From Candidatus Gastranaerophilales bacterium (GTDB lineage: Bacteria; Cyanobacteriota; Vampirovibrionia; Gastranaerophilales; Gastranaerophilaceae), in the NCBI GenBank assembly GCA_947624665.1, contig CANQLK010000084.1, positions 1 to 7,344 of the forward strand: a DNA stretch of 7,344 nt, read 5' to 3'. Numbering within the stretch: the stretch's first letter is position 1; every line of letters starts with the position of its first letter. The notes beneath the pieces are model-generated. The model did no database searches. It saw nothing but the letters and a program-made list of their open reading frames with translations, and was not told the DNA's origin. Shown here one piece after another: positions 1-6,652 of the stretch. Made by a program: the position numbers and the translations under genes.

Positions 1-43
1 GGTTATTTATTTGACCGGCTTACAAAAAAAGACGTATAAAAAC

Positions 44-619
44 ATGCCTTTACAGGATTTGATTTTACATTCTCAAGATAATGACTATGATGCGATAGAA
101 GAACTGATTAAACGAGAACAAAAAAATATATATGCATCATTTTGTTATCTTGGGGCATCTGATGAAACAATATCAGACCTTACACAAGAAGCACTATTTA
201 GAATGTCAAAGAATATAAAGAATCTGAGAAATCCGAAGCTGTTTAAATCATGGCTCGGACAAATTATTACCAACCTGTTTTATGACGAACTCAGAAAGAA
301 ACAAAGATATCCCGATGCCGTATCCATTGATTCATTTTGGAATAATGATGATGATAATGACAACGCCATTTTAAATATATGCGATAAAAAACTTAAACCC
401 GATGAATCAATAGCAGGTAAAGAGTTAACTGAAATAATAAGAGATATGATTTGCAAACTCCCCGAACATTTCAGAATCGTTATAATTCTTCGTGAACTTC
501 AAGGACTTACTTACGAAGAAATTGCCGATATTACAAAAACTAATGTCGGAACGGTTAAATCAAGAATAGCAAGAGCAAGAAATAAACTTCAAGAATGTCT
601 TAAACCATATTTAAATTAA
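44..619 (+). CDS. ECF-family RNA polymerase sigma factor
   Basis: This protein directs RNA polymerase to a set of stress or envelope promoters and is probably held inactive by the anti-sigma factor encoded next. From ATG44 it is 191 residues, the usual size for the family. Sigma region 2 spans about residues 10-90: the core-binding stretch DLTQEALFRM is at 45-54 and the -10 recognition part SWLGQIITNLFYDELRKKQR at 69-88. An acidic linker (NNDDDNDN, about 100-107) leads to sigma region 4 at about 128-188, with a helix-turn-helix at 156-179 (TYEEIADI..TNVGTVKSRI). There is no region 1 or 3, which fits ECF sigma factors. The frame stays open to the window edge, with TTG at 11 as another possible start; ATG44 is preferred because family proteins begin just before the region-2 helix. 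No clear Shine-Dalgarno precedes either start. Its target promoters cannot be read from this window. Confidence 0.9.
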   Translation: MPLQDLILHSQDNDYDAIEELIKREQKNIYASFCYLGASDETISDLTQEALFRMSKNIKNLRNPKLFKSWLGQIITNLFYDELRKKQRYPDAVSIDSFWNNDDDNDNAILNICDKKLKPDESIAGKELTEIIRDMICKLPEHFRIVIILRELQGLTYEEIADITKTNVGTVKSRIARARNKLQECLKPYLN

Positions 620-624
620 AGGAG
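618..624 (+). promoter_or_regulatory. Ribosome binding site of the anti-sigma gene
   Basis: AAAGGAG lies 6 bases before GTG631 and overlaps the TAA stop of the sigma gene at 617-619. It fixes the unusual GTG start and suggests that sigma and anti-sigma are translated from one mRNA with coupled initiation. Confidence 0.85.
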
Positions 625-630
625 ATTATT

Positions 631-1308
631 GTGAAAAATTCCGAATGTAAAAAAGTTTTATCAGTGCTTTCGCTTTATATAGAAGATAAATTAGATGATG
701 AAGAAAGATTTTTTGTCGAAACTCATTTATTCAAATGCTCGGATTGCTATAAAAAATATTTGGAAATGAAATCCGTTATTAAAAATCTTCACTTTGAATA
801 CGAAAAACTTAAGGATGAATTTAATCGCATAGAATCAAACAACACTTTTAATATACGAGAATACGAAAATTTTTACAATAATATTTCGCCGTATATTGAT
901 GACGAACTATGCTATGATGACAGCATAAAGTTCAGAAAATATCTGGTCAATTCAAAAACGGCAAGAACCGAACTCGCTAACGCATACGGACTCAGAAACA
1001 ATATTAAAGAAGCGGTTAATCGTTTAAAAAATAATACCAATATTAACTTTTCAAAAAAAATCATTAAACAGCTCAAAAAAGATTATAATGACCCCTATGA
1101 AGCCATGTACAAAAAAGCGGGAATTCTATTATTTATAATGCTTTCAATGTTGATTATACTTTCCGCATTCAGTTTAAATATGATAAATAAAGCTAACGCT
1201 AAAGAGTTCATCAAACAGCCGATAAAAACATTTGAATTTCCCAATGATGAAGATTTTATTGAATTTATTTTTGATGAAAACCATCAAGCCCTTTTGACTG
1301 CAAAATGA
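631..1308 (+). CDS. Membrane-anchored zinc-finger anti-sigma factor
   Basis: This is the likely inhibitor of the sigma factor encoded 11 bases upstream, binding it at the inner face of the membrane. It has 225 residues and starts at GTG. The N-terminus is a ZAS (zf-HC2) domain at about residues 1-55, with Cys6, His32, Cys36 and Cys39 as probable zinc ligands (the H-x3-C-x2-C signature). A second stretch, about 81-128, has the same layout (ISPYIDDEL against LSLYIEDKL) but no His or Cys at the ligand positions, so it looks like a degenerate duplicate. One transmembrane helix follows at about 163-185, preceded by lysines, which places the N-terminus in the cytoplasm. About 40 residues, with an acidic patch near 205-216, lie outside. 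Such proteins are usually released by regulated proteolysis or a change in zinc/thiol state; which applies here is not visible. Overall similarity is weak, so the call rests on the motif, topology and gene order. Confidence 0.85.
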   Translation: MKNSECKKVLSVLSLYIEDKLDDEERFFVETHLFKCSDCYKKYLEMKSVIKNLHFEYEKLKDEFNRIESNNTFNIREYENFYNNISPYIDDELCYDDSIKFRKYLVNSKTARTELANAYGLRNNIKEAVNRLKNNTNINFSKKIIKQLKKDYNDPYEAMYKKAGILLFIMLSMLIILSAFSLNMINKANAKEFIKQPIKTFEFPNDEDFIEFIFDENHQALLTAK

Positions 1309-1326
1309 TATTATTTGTTTTATAAT
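1298..1326 (+). promoter_or_regulatory. Candidate lipA promoter
   Basis: A perfect TATAAT is at 1321-1326. The best spaced -35 is a weak CTGCAA at 1298-1303 (17-base spacer); a better TTGACT at 1294-1299 is 21 bases away, which is too long. The -10 ends 6 bases before ATG1333, so predicted transcription starts at or next to the first base of the start codon. TATAAT can occur by chance in DNA this AT-rich. Confidence 0.4.
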
Positions 1327-1332
1327 TTTTAT

Positions 1333-2193
1333 ATGGAAAATCAAAGACAAAGACTGCCCGAGTATTTAAAACGAGGAATAGTTGACAGCGAAAAAACAAA
1401 ACTTGTAAGGCAGTTACTAAAAAACTATAATTTAAACACCGTTTGCGACTCGGCAAGATGCCCGAATAAATGCGAATGTTATTCAAAAAACACGGCAACT
1501 TTTCTGATAATGGGAAACAAATGCACAAGAAACTGCCGATTTTGCAACATAGAAAGCGGGAATATACCTCCACTTGATACCGAGGAACCGCTTAAAATAG
1601 CTAAGGCAGTTAAAGAACTGGGACTTAAATATGCCGTTATAACCTCTGTAACAAGAGATGACCTGCCTGATGGCGGTGCTTCTCACTTCGCTGAAGTAAT
1701 CAGGCAAATAAGGCTTATTGACAACAATATAAAAATTGAAGTCCTTACACCGGATTTTAAAGGAAATAAAGACTCCATCGATACTGTTATTAATGCCAAA
1801 CCCGATGTCTTTAATCATAATATCGAAACAGTTCCTTCGCTTTACAAAAAAGCTCGTCCTCAAGCCGATTATATGCGCTCGATTAACTTTCTTAAATACA
1901 TAAAAGAAAATTCAAACATAATCACGAAAACGGGCATGATGACAGGTCTTGGCGAAACTAAAGAAGAACTTATTCAAACATTTAAAGATTTGGTTGAAAT
2001 CAAATGTGATATAGTTACGCTCGGACAATATATAGCCCCGACAAAACAACACCTTCCCGTTATAAAATATTATGAGCCGAAAGAATATGAAGAACTTGCT
2101 TTAATCGCAAAAAAACTCGGGATTAAACACACTTCTTTCTCTCCGTTAACCAGAAGCTCTTATAAAGCATTTGATATTTTTTGTGAAAATTAA
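1333..2193 (+). CDS. lipA: Lipoyl synthase (radical SAM)
   Basis: LipA inserts two sulfur atoms into the octanoyl chain attached to lipoyl domains of 2-oxoacid dehydrogenases or the glycine cleavage H protein, the last step of lipoate synthesis. It is cytosolic and carries two 4Fe-4S clusters. From ATG1333 it has 286 residues, normal for the family. The auxiliary-cluster cysteines are Cys38, Cys43 and Cys49 (C-x4-C-x5-C); the radical SAM motif is Cys64-x3-Cys68-x2-Cys71 (CTRNCRFC). Other family blocks are VITSVTRDDLPDGG (102-115), KPDVFNHNIETVP (156-168), GLGETKEE (205-212) and TLGQY (229-233). The C-terminal RSSY at 274-277 supplies the serine ligand of the auxiliary cluster. An in-frame TTG at 1315 would add six residues, but ATG1333 is the better start; neither has a Shine-Dalgarno. 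It lies 24 bases after the anti-sigma stop and may be partly co-transcribed. No lipB is in the window. Confidence 0.96.
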   Translation: MENQRQRLPEYLKRGIVDSEKTKLVRQLLKNYNLNTVCDSARCPNKCECYSKNTATFLIMGNKCTRNCRFCNIESGNIPPLDTEEPLKIAKAVKELGLKYAVITSVTRDDLPDGGASHFAEVIRQIRLIDNNIKIEVLTPDFKGNKDSIDTVINAKPDVFNHNIETVPSLYKKARPQADYMRSINFLKYIKENSNIITKTGMMTGLGETKEELIQTFKDLVEIKCDIVTLGQYIAPTKQHLPVIKYYEPKEYEELALIAKKLGIKHTSFSPLTRSSYKAFDIFCEN

Positions 2194-2417
2194 ATCTGTT
2201 TTTCTCTGTTGTAATTCTGCCAGTATAATATTATTCTTTCTTTGAATATATTAAAGAATATACCCACACACACCATTAAAAGCGAATTTAAGAAAGCAAA
2301 TAATACTATCCTGTTTCCGCTCAACAGCTGCGGCATATAAAAATATACCACGCAAAATAACATTGATAATGATAGTAATAAAAACATCATCGAAAAATAT
2401 GCAGCAAATCTATGCAT
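2190..2417 (-). CDS. Small two-helix membrane protein, function unknown
   Basis: I do not recognise this protein. From ATG2417 it has 75 residues with two hydrophobic helices, about 7-28 and 37-57, joined by a short loop (QLLSGNR) and followed by a charged tail (FKERIILYW..NREKQI). The tail is probably cytoplasmic by the positive-inside rule, which would also put the N-terminus inside. ATG2417 is preferred because AAAAGG at 2427-2432 sits 9 bases upstream; an in-frame ATG at 2438 would give 82 residues but has no Shine-Dalgarno. Its TAA overlaps the lipA TAA on the other strand by 4 bases. A promoter and structured leader precede it, which supports a real gene, but there is no homology support and the ORF could be spurious. 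It might be a small inner-membrane regulator or a subunit of unknown function. Confidence 0.5.
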   Translation of the reverse strand: MHRFAAYFSMMFLLLSLSMLFCVVYFYMPQLLSGNRIVLFAFLNSLLMVCVGIFFNIFKERIILYWQNYNREKQI

Positions 2418-2455
2418 ACAAAACCGCCTTTTCTTCATTTATAAACTACAAATTA

Positions 2456-2488
2456 ACACACTGAAATGATGGCACTCACTTCATGTGT
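2456..2488 (-). promoter_or_regulatory. Leader hairpin before the small membrane gene
   Basis: Reading the minus strand from 2488, ACACA pairs with TGTGT (5 bp) and TGAAGTGA pairs with TCATTTCA (8 bp, one G-U), with one bulged G and a six-base loop GTGCCA. On the plus strand the G-U becomes an A-C mismatch, so the fold suits a minus-strand RNA better. The bases after it are T/A-rich but contain no real run of T, so it is a poor terminator. It lies between a predicted promoter and the small membrane protein, roughly 40 bases before that gene's start. Confidence 0.5.
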
Positions 2489-2531
2489 CGGAAGAATATG
2501 AAGATAAACAGTTTAATAATATTTTTCTCAT
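2481..2531 (-). CDS. Possible 16-residue leader peptide
   Basis: This short ORF reads MRKILLNCLSSYSSDT and ends at TGA (2481-2483). Its ATG falls at the predicted +1 of the promoter at 2538-2566, so it would be leaderless, and it has no Shine-Dalgarno. Its last codons and stop lie in the 5' arm of the hairpin at 2456-2488, so a ribosome finishing here would open that hairpin, an arrangement seen in attenuators. It has no run of one regulatory amino acid; serines are frequent (4 of 16). An ORF this short can arise by chance. Confidence 0.2.
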   Translation of the reverse strand: MRKILLNCLSSYSSDT

Positions 2532-2537
2532 ACCGCT

Positions 2538-2566
2538 ATTATATCATCTTTGTTTAAATTTTTAAA
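2538..2566 (-). promoter_or_regulatory. Sigma-70 type promoter with extended -10
   Basis: On the minus strand, TTTAAA (2561-2566, four of six consensus bases) is followed after exactly 17 bases by a perfect TATAAT (2538-2543), preceded by TGA, which makes an extended -10. Predicted transcription starts at about 2531. It would drive the structured leader and the small membrane gene, starting about 50 bases after the glycosyltransferase stop codon. Confidence 0.55.
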
Positions 2567-2584
2567 GTCCTGAGTTTTGAAACA

Positions 2585-4123
2585 TTAATTATTTTTACGA
2601 AGATGCAAAATAAAATTATCGGTTCCTTCATCCAAATGCAAATCTATAATTTCAAACTTTCCTTTATTTTCATTAATGAAATGAAATAAACCGTTTTTAT
2701 AATCAGGATAATTCATTACCCCCGCAACCCAATATTCACCGGACTCCGCTTCTGATTTCAAATATTCTGATGTTCCGCAATTGGCAAACCCATTTCGCAT
2801 GCTTGTATCATTATATTTTAAATCTTTTTTTATATACCACTCGGTAATTATACTGTTACTGATTATATTATCTAAATTCGGATTTATTTTTATAAGTTCT
2901 TTTAATATATTTCTTTGATTAAAATAATCGCTTAATAAATAATAATTTTCTATTGGTTTAACATAACTTACACACAATAAATATATAAGAATAACGGCAG
3001 CAAATATTTTTCCCTGCTGTTCTTTTTTTATAATAAGTATAAACTGACAACATAAAATTATTATTAACGGTATTAAATAACTTACGATTCTTGCTTCAAA
3101 AGGAAGTATTTTTAAAGCACTCAACATAATTGTTATAAAAAACGGGACTATAATTATGCACATTAATTTGTAATTTTTATTTATAAAAAGAATTAAAGTA
3201 TTTATAATTATCAGTATCAAATATCCGAATTTTGGAAGATGAAATGACAGCATATTTTCCATTTTATATTGAAATAAAGAAATAAAATTATCAAATGTGA
3301 AAAAAGACGGATTGCTATTTTCCCAAAAGAAACTTAAATATTTATGCACATACATAAAATGTTCTTTTGCATTCTCACCCATTGGCGCATAATAAGAATT
3401 TTTTACGGGGATGTAATAACAAAATATAAATATACATGAACTGATTAAAAGAGGCAATAATAATATCAAAAACTTTTTTTTATCGAAAAATTTATTCTTT
3501 ATTACATCTGCCAAAATAATAATATAGCAAGGAAGAATAATAGTATATACGCTAAAAGCAAACCACGGACTTATTGCCGTAAATAAGGAAATTAATAATA
3601 ATTTTTTATCGGTAACGGATTTAATATCAAGAAAATAATACATTCCAATAATAATCAATGTCACTAAAATTTCCGTGCTGTATTGTTTAAATTGAGCGCC
3701 GTAAGTTATGGTAATCGGATTAAAAGCAAACAAAATTAAACAAAACAAAATAAAAACATTATATGAAAACATTTTTTTTAAAATAAAATAAAATAAAAAT
3801 ATTGAACCTACAGAACATATAAAAGGAAATATTCTTAAAATAAAATCATTTAATTCAAGCGAATTATAAGAAGAAAATAAATTTAAAATAAACTTGGAAG
3901 TAACCATAAAAAAAGGCGGAGCCGCTTGAAAAAACTTTAAATTTTGAAACAACCTGAAATATTCTTGGTTTAAACTGCTTGCAAGCGCACTCGCATCCTG
4001 CCCGTACGAAGCATTTATAAACAAAAGTTTTAATCTTATAAGAACTGCTAAAACAAAAACAGAAACAAGAATTATATAATTCTTGTTTCTGTCTATTTTA
4101 TTTAAAATTAAATTAATATTCAT
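2585..4123 (-). CDS. GT-C membrane glycosyltransferase (GT39/ArnT-like)
   Basis: This is a 512-residue polytopic membrane protein, probably moving a sugar from a polyprenyl-phosphate donor to a lipid, glycan or protein on the outer face of the membrane; donor and acceptor cannot be told. About 11 hydrophobic helices are visible, the first at 16-35 and the last at 371-388, followed by a soluble tail of about 120 residues. Family-like features in order are an acidic residue in the first external loop (Asp43 in YGQDASALA, the usual place of the catalytic carboxylate), QAAPPFF at 66-72, LRIFPFICSVGSIFLFY at 96-112, NPITITYGAQFKQYS at 135-149 (compare the common SP..IYYSQEAR.Y pattern), and an ARIVSYLIPL stretch at 344-353. 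Its start is 9 bases after the clpC stop, in the same frame, without a Shine-Dalgarno. Its helix-coding part is very AT-rich (10 G/C of 60 in 3421-3480). Family membership is by pattern only. Confidence 0.7.
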   Translation of the reverse strand: MNINLILNKIDRNKNYIILVSVFVLAVLIRLKLLFINASYGQDASALASSLNQEYFRLFQNLKFFQAAPPFFMVTSKFILNLFSSYNSLELNDFILRIFPFICSVGSIFLFYFILKKMFSYNVFILFCLILFAFNPITITYGAQFKQYSTEILVTLIIIGMYYFLDIKSVTDKKLLLISLFTAISPWFAFSVYTIILPCYIIILADVIKNKFFDKKKFLILLLPLLISSCIFIFCYYIPVKNSYYAPMGENAKEHFMYVHKYLSFFWENSNPSFFTFDNFISLFQYKMENMLSFHLPKFGYLILIIINTLILFINKNYKLMCIIIVPFFITIMLSALKILPFEARIVSYLIPLIIILCCQFILIIKKEQQGKIFAAVILIYLLCVSYVKPIENYYLLSDYFNQRNILKELIKINPNLDNIISNSIITEWYIKKDLKYNDTSMRNGFANCGTSEYLKSEAESGEYWVAGVMNYPDYKNGLFHFINENKGKFEIIDLHLDEGTDNFILHLRKNN

Positions 4124-4132
4124 AAATAAATT

Positions 4133-6574
4133 CTATAATTTTTCACATTCAAAAACAATTTTCTGATCTTTCAAGCGAAGCACAATTTTGTTACCGGTAG
4201 TATATTTACCGGATAAAATTTCTTCGGCAAGTCCGTCTTCAATCCTTTTTTGAATTAATCTTCTTAAAGGTCTTGCACCATAAGCTTCGGAATAACCGGC
4301 TTCACCCAAATAATCCTTAACTTCATCGGTAACCTCTATAGTAAGATTTTGAGCTTCCAATCGTTTAAATAAGCTGTTAAGCATTAAATCAACGATTTTT
4401 CTTATCTCGGGTTTAGACAGATGAGAGAATACAATAATATCATCAACCCTGTTTAAGAATTCGGGACGGAAAGACTTTTTCATTTCTTCCATAACCGTAT
4501 CTTTAAGTTTTTCATATTTATCTTTCTGCTCATCATCAGCAACCGCAAAGCCCAACCTGCTTGTAGTCGTAATCATGCTGGCACCTACGTTACTTGTCAT
4601 AATTATGATGGTATTCTTAAAGTTAACATATCTGCCTTTTGCATCGGTTAAACGACCGTCATCCAATATTTGAAGCATTATATTGAATACATCGGGATGA
4701 GCCTTTTCTATTTCATCAAAAAGAATAAGACTGTACGGTTTTTTTCTGATAATTTCGGTCAACTGACCGCCTTCATCATACCCTACATACCCGGGAGGTG
4801 AACCAATCAACTTGGCAACCGAATGAGATTCCATATATTCTGACATATCTATACGAATCATACTGTCCTCATTGCCAAAAACAGCTTCGGCTAATGCCTT
4901 TGCAAGTTCAGTTTTACCAACCCCGGTAGGCCCTGAGAATATAAAGCTTCCGATAGGACGATTCGGGGACTTCAATCCGACCCTTGCACGTCTTATGGCT
5001 TTTGAAAGCGACACAACCGCTTGGTCTTGTCCTATAACTCTTTCGTGCAGCGTATCTTCAAGCTTTAAGAGTCTTTCTCCTTCGCTTTCGGTTATTTTTG
5101 TAGTCGGAATACCCGTCATAATACTTACAACGGAAGCCACATCTTCAACAGTAACCGTAGGTTTGTTATCCTCATTATCTTCACGCCATTTTTGCGACAT
5201 TTCAAGAATTTTTTCTTTCAAATCGGCTTCTTCTTCTCTTAAATTATTTGCCTCTTCAAATTCCTGATTTCTTATTGCTTCTTCTTTTTGTTTGATAATG
5301 TTTTTTAGTTCTTTTTCAATCTCTTTACCTTCCGGCGGAAGCGTGCTTGTTTGAATTCTTAATTTAGAAGCTGCTTCATCTATTATATCAATAGCCTTAT
5401 CGGGCAAAAATCTGTCCGTGATATATTTTGAAGATAATTCCGTAGCTGCAACGATTGCTTCATCGGAAATTTTTAATTTATGGTGTTCTTCATATTTAGG
5501 CTTCAAGCCTTTAAGAATTTCAATAGTATCTTCAATGGAAGGCTCATCAATAATAATAGGTTGAAATCTTCTTTCCAAAGCGGAATCTTTTTCTACGTAT
5601 TTCTTATATTCTTCTAACGTTGTAGCACCTATAACCTGAATTTCGCCTCTTGAGAGAGCGGGTTTTAATATATTCGCAGCATCAATAGCACCTTCTGCTG
5701 CGCCTGCTCCGATTAAGGTATGCATTTCATCAATAATAAGGATTATGTTTCCCGCTTGACGAATTTCATCCATAATTTTTTTAAGACGTTCTTCAAACTC
5801 GCCTCTGTACTTGGTACCTGCAACAAGCAAACCCATGTCAAGCTGAATAACTTTTTTCCCTTCCAATATATCGGGAACTTCCGAGTTAACAATTCTTGCT
5901 GCCAGTCCTTCCGCTACTGCCGTTTTACCTACGCCGGGTTCACCTAATAAAACGGGATTATTTTTTGTTCTTCTTGCAAGAATTTGTATAACACGTTCAA
6001 TTTCTTTTTCTCTGCCCACGACAGGGTCAAGCCGCTGTTCCTGAGCTGCTGCCGTTAAATCGGTTCCGAACTCGTCCAAACTGGGGGTTTTTGTTTTTCC
6101 CGATGATGCGGAAGCACCTGAAGATGCTTGTGTGGGTTTTGTTTCGCCCAACATTTTTATCACGTTGCTTCGTACTTTATTTAAATCTACACCGAGATTT
6201 TCAAGTACCCTTGCCGCAACTCCTTCACCTTCTCTTATTAAACCTAAAAGAAGATGTTCGGTACCTATATAATTATGTCCTAATTGCCTTGCTTCATCCC
6301 ATGAAAGTTCTAAGACTTTTTTTGCTCTTGGCGTAAAAGGAATTTCAACAGCGACAAATCCGCAGCCTCTGCCGATTATTTTTTCGACTTCTTCTCTTGC
6401 TTCTTTAATATTAACACCCATTGATTTCAATGTTTTAGAAGCAATGCCCGTCCCTTCTGCGATTAAACCGAGCAAAAGCTGTTCAGTTCCGACAAAATTA
6501 TGTCCTAAACGTCTTGATTCTTCTTGAGCCAGCATGATTACTCGGATTGCTTTTTCCGTAAATCTTTCAAACAT
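4133..6574 (-). CDS. clpC: ATP-dependent Clp protease ATPase subunit ClpC
   Basis: ClpC is a hexameric AAA+ unfoldase that threads substrates into the ClpP peptidase in the cytosol. All 813 residues look intact. Two Clp N repeats cover about 3-70 and 78-143, then a Ser/Ala/Gly linker (149-160). D1 has Walker A GEPGVGKT at 211-218, Walker B Asp282-Glu283, pore-loop Tyr256 and arginine fingers Arg335/336. The short middle domain with a UVR-like motif lies at about 424-456, the ClpC hallmark; ClpB has a longer coiled coil. D2 has Walker A GPTGVGKT at 548-555, Walker B Asp620-Glu621, pore loop GYVG at 595-598, sensor 1 Asn662, an arginine finger at 709 and sensor 2 GAR at 766-768. The LGF tripeptide at 674-676 matches the ClpP-docking loop, so it should work with ClpP. 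AAGGAA at 6581-6586 lies 6 bases before ATG. No CtsR heptads or CIRCE element are upstream, and no ctsR/mcsAB are next to it, unlike Bacillus. Confidence 0.98.
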   Translation of the reverse strand: MFERFTEKAIRVIMLAQEESRRLGHNFVGTEQLLLGLIAEGTGIASKTLKSMGVNIKEAREEVEKIIGRGCGFVAVEIPFTPRAKKVLELSWDEARQLGHNYIGTEHLLLGLIREGEGVAARVLENLGVDLNKVRSNVIKMLGETKPTQASSGASASSGKTKTPSLDEFGTDLTAAAQEQRLDPVVGREKEIERVIQILARRTKNNPVLLGEPGVGKTAVAEGLAARIVNSEVPDILEGKKVIQLDMGLLVAGTKYRGEFEERLKKIMDEIRQAGNIILIIDEMHTLIGAGAAEGAIDAANILKPALSRGEIQVIGATTLEEYKKYVEKDSALERRFQPIIIDEPSIEDTIEILKGLKPKYEEHHKLKISDEAIVAATELSSKYITDRFLPDKAIDIIDEAASKLRIQTSTLPPEGKEIEKELKNIIKQKEEAIRNQEFEEANNLREEEADLKEKILEMSQKWREDNEDNKPTVTVEDVASVVSIMTGIPTTKITESEGERLLKLEDTLHERVIGQDQAVVSLSKAIRRARVGLKSPNRPIGSFIFSGPTGVGKTELAKALAEAVFGNEDSMIRIDMSEYMESHSVAKLIGSPPGYVGYDEGGQLTEIIRKKPYSLILFDEIEKAHPDVFNIMLQILDDGRLTDAKGRYVNFKNTIIIMTSNVGASMITTTSRLGFAVADDEQKDKYEKLKDTVMEEMKKSFRPEFLNRVDDIIVFSHLSKPEIRKIVDLMLNSLFKRLEAQNLTIEVTDEVKDYLGEAGYSEAYGARPLRRLIQKRIEDGLAEEILSGKYTTGNKIVLRLKDQKIVFECEKL

Positions 6575-6614
6575 GTAAACTTCCTTATAAAAAAGTTAAT
6601 TATCCATACTTAAA

Positions 6615-6643
6615 ATATTACAATGAAAAATTATTAAATACAA
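6615..6643 (-). promoter_or_regulatory. Candidate clpC promoter
   Basis: In the 78-base gap after rpiB, minus-strand TTGTAT (6638-6643) and TAATAT (6615-6620) are 17 bases apart, matching three and four of six consensus bases. A second reading is TTCATT with GATAAT, also at 17 bases, further downstream. Either would give clpC its own transcript besides read-through from rpiB. Both are weak matches in very AT-rich DNA. Confidence 0.3.
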
Positions 6644-6652
6644 GATAGACTG

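Noticed and set aside
1265..1863. Two minus-strand ORFs (1265-1573 and 1483-1863) opposite lipA
   Set aside because: They lie antisense to the well-conserved lipA coding region, have no recognisable domains and no convincing start signals.
2456..2488. The hairpin as a factor-independent terminator for the glycosyltransferase or for lipA
   Set aside because: No run of T follows it on either strand, and on the minus strand it lies downstream of a new promoter.
3770..3800. AAATA-like short tandem repeats inside the glycosyltransferase gene
   Set aside because: They encode ordinary Phe/Tyr/Ile/Leu codons of a membrane helix in AT-rich DNA and show no longer-range repeat unit.
4872..6336. Plus-strand ORFs at 4872-5267, 5720-5947 and 6091-6336
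   Set aside because: All are antisense to the intact clpC gene; their low-complexity Ser/Leu/Phe-rich products are mirror images of conserved ClpC codons.
6575..6652. CtsR or HrcA (CIRCE) operators before clpC
   Set aside because: No GGTCAAA-type heptad repeats and no TTAGCACTC/GAGTGCTAA pair can be found.
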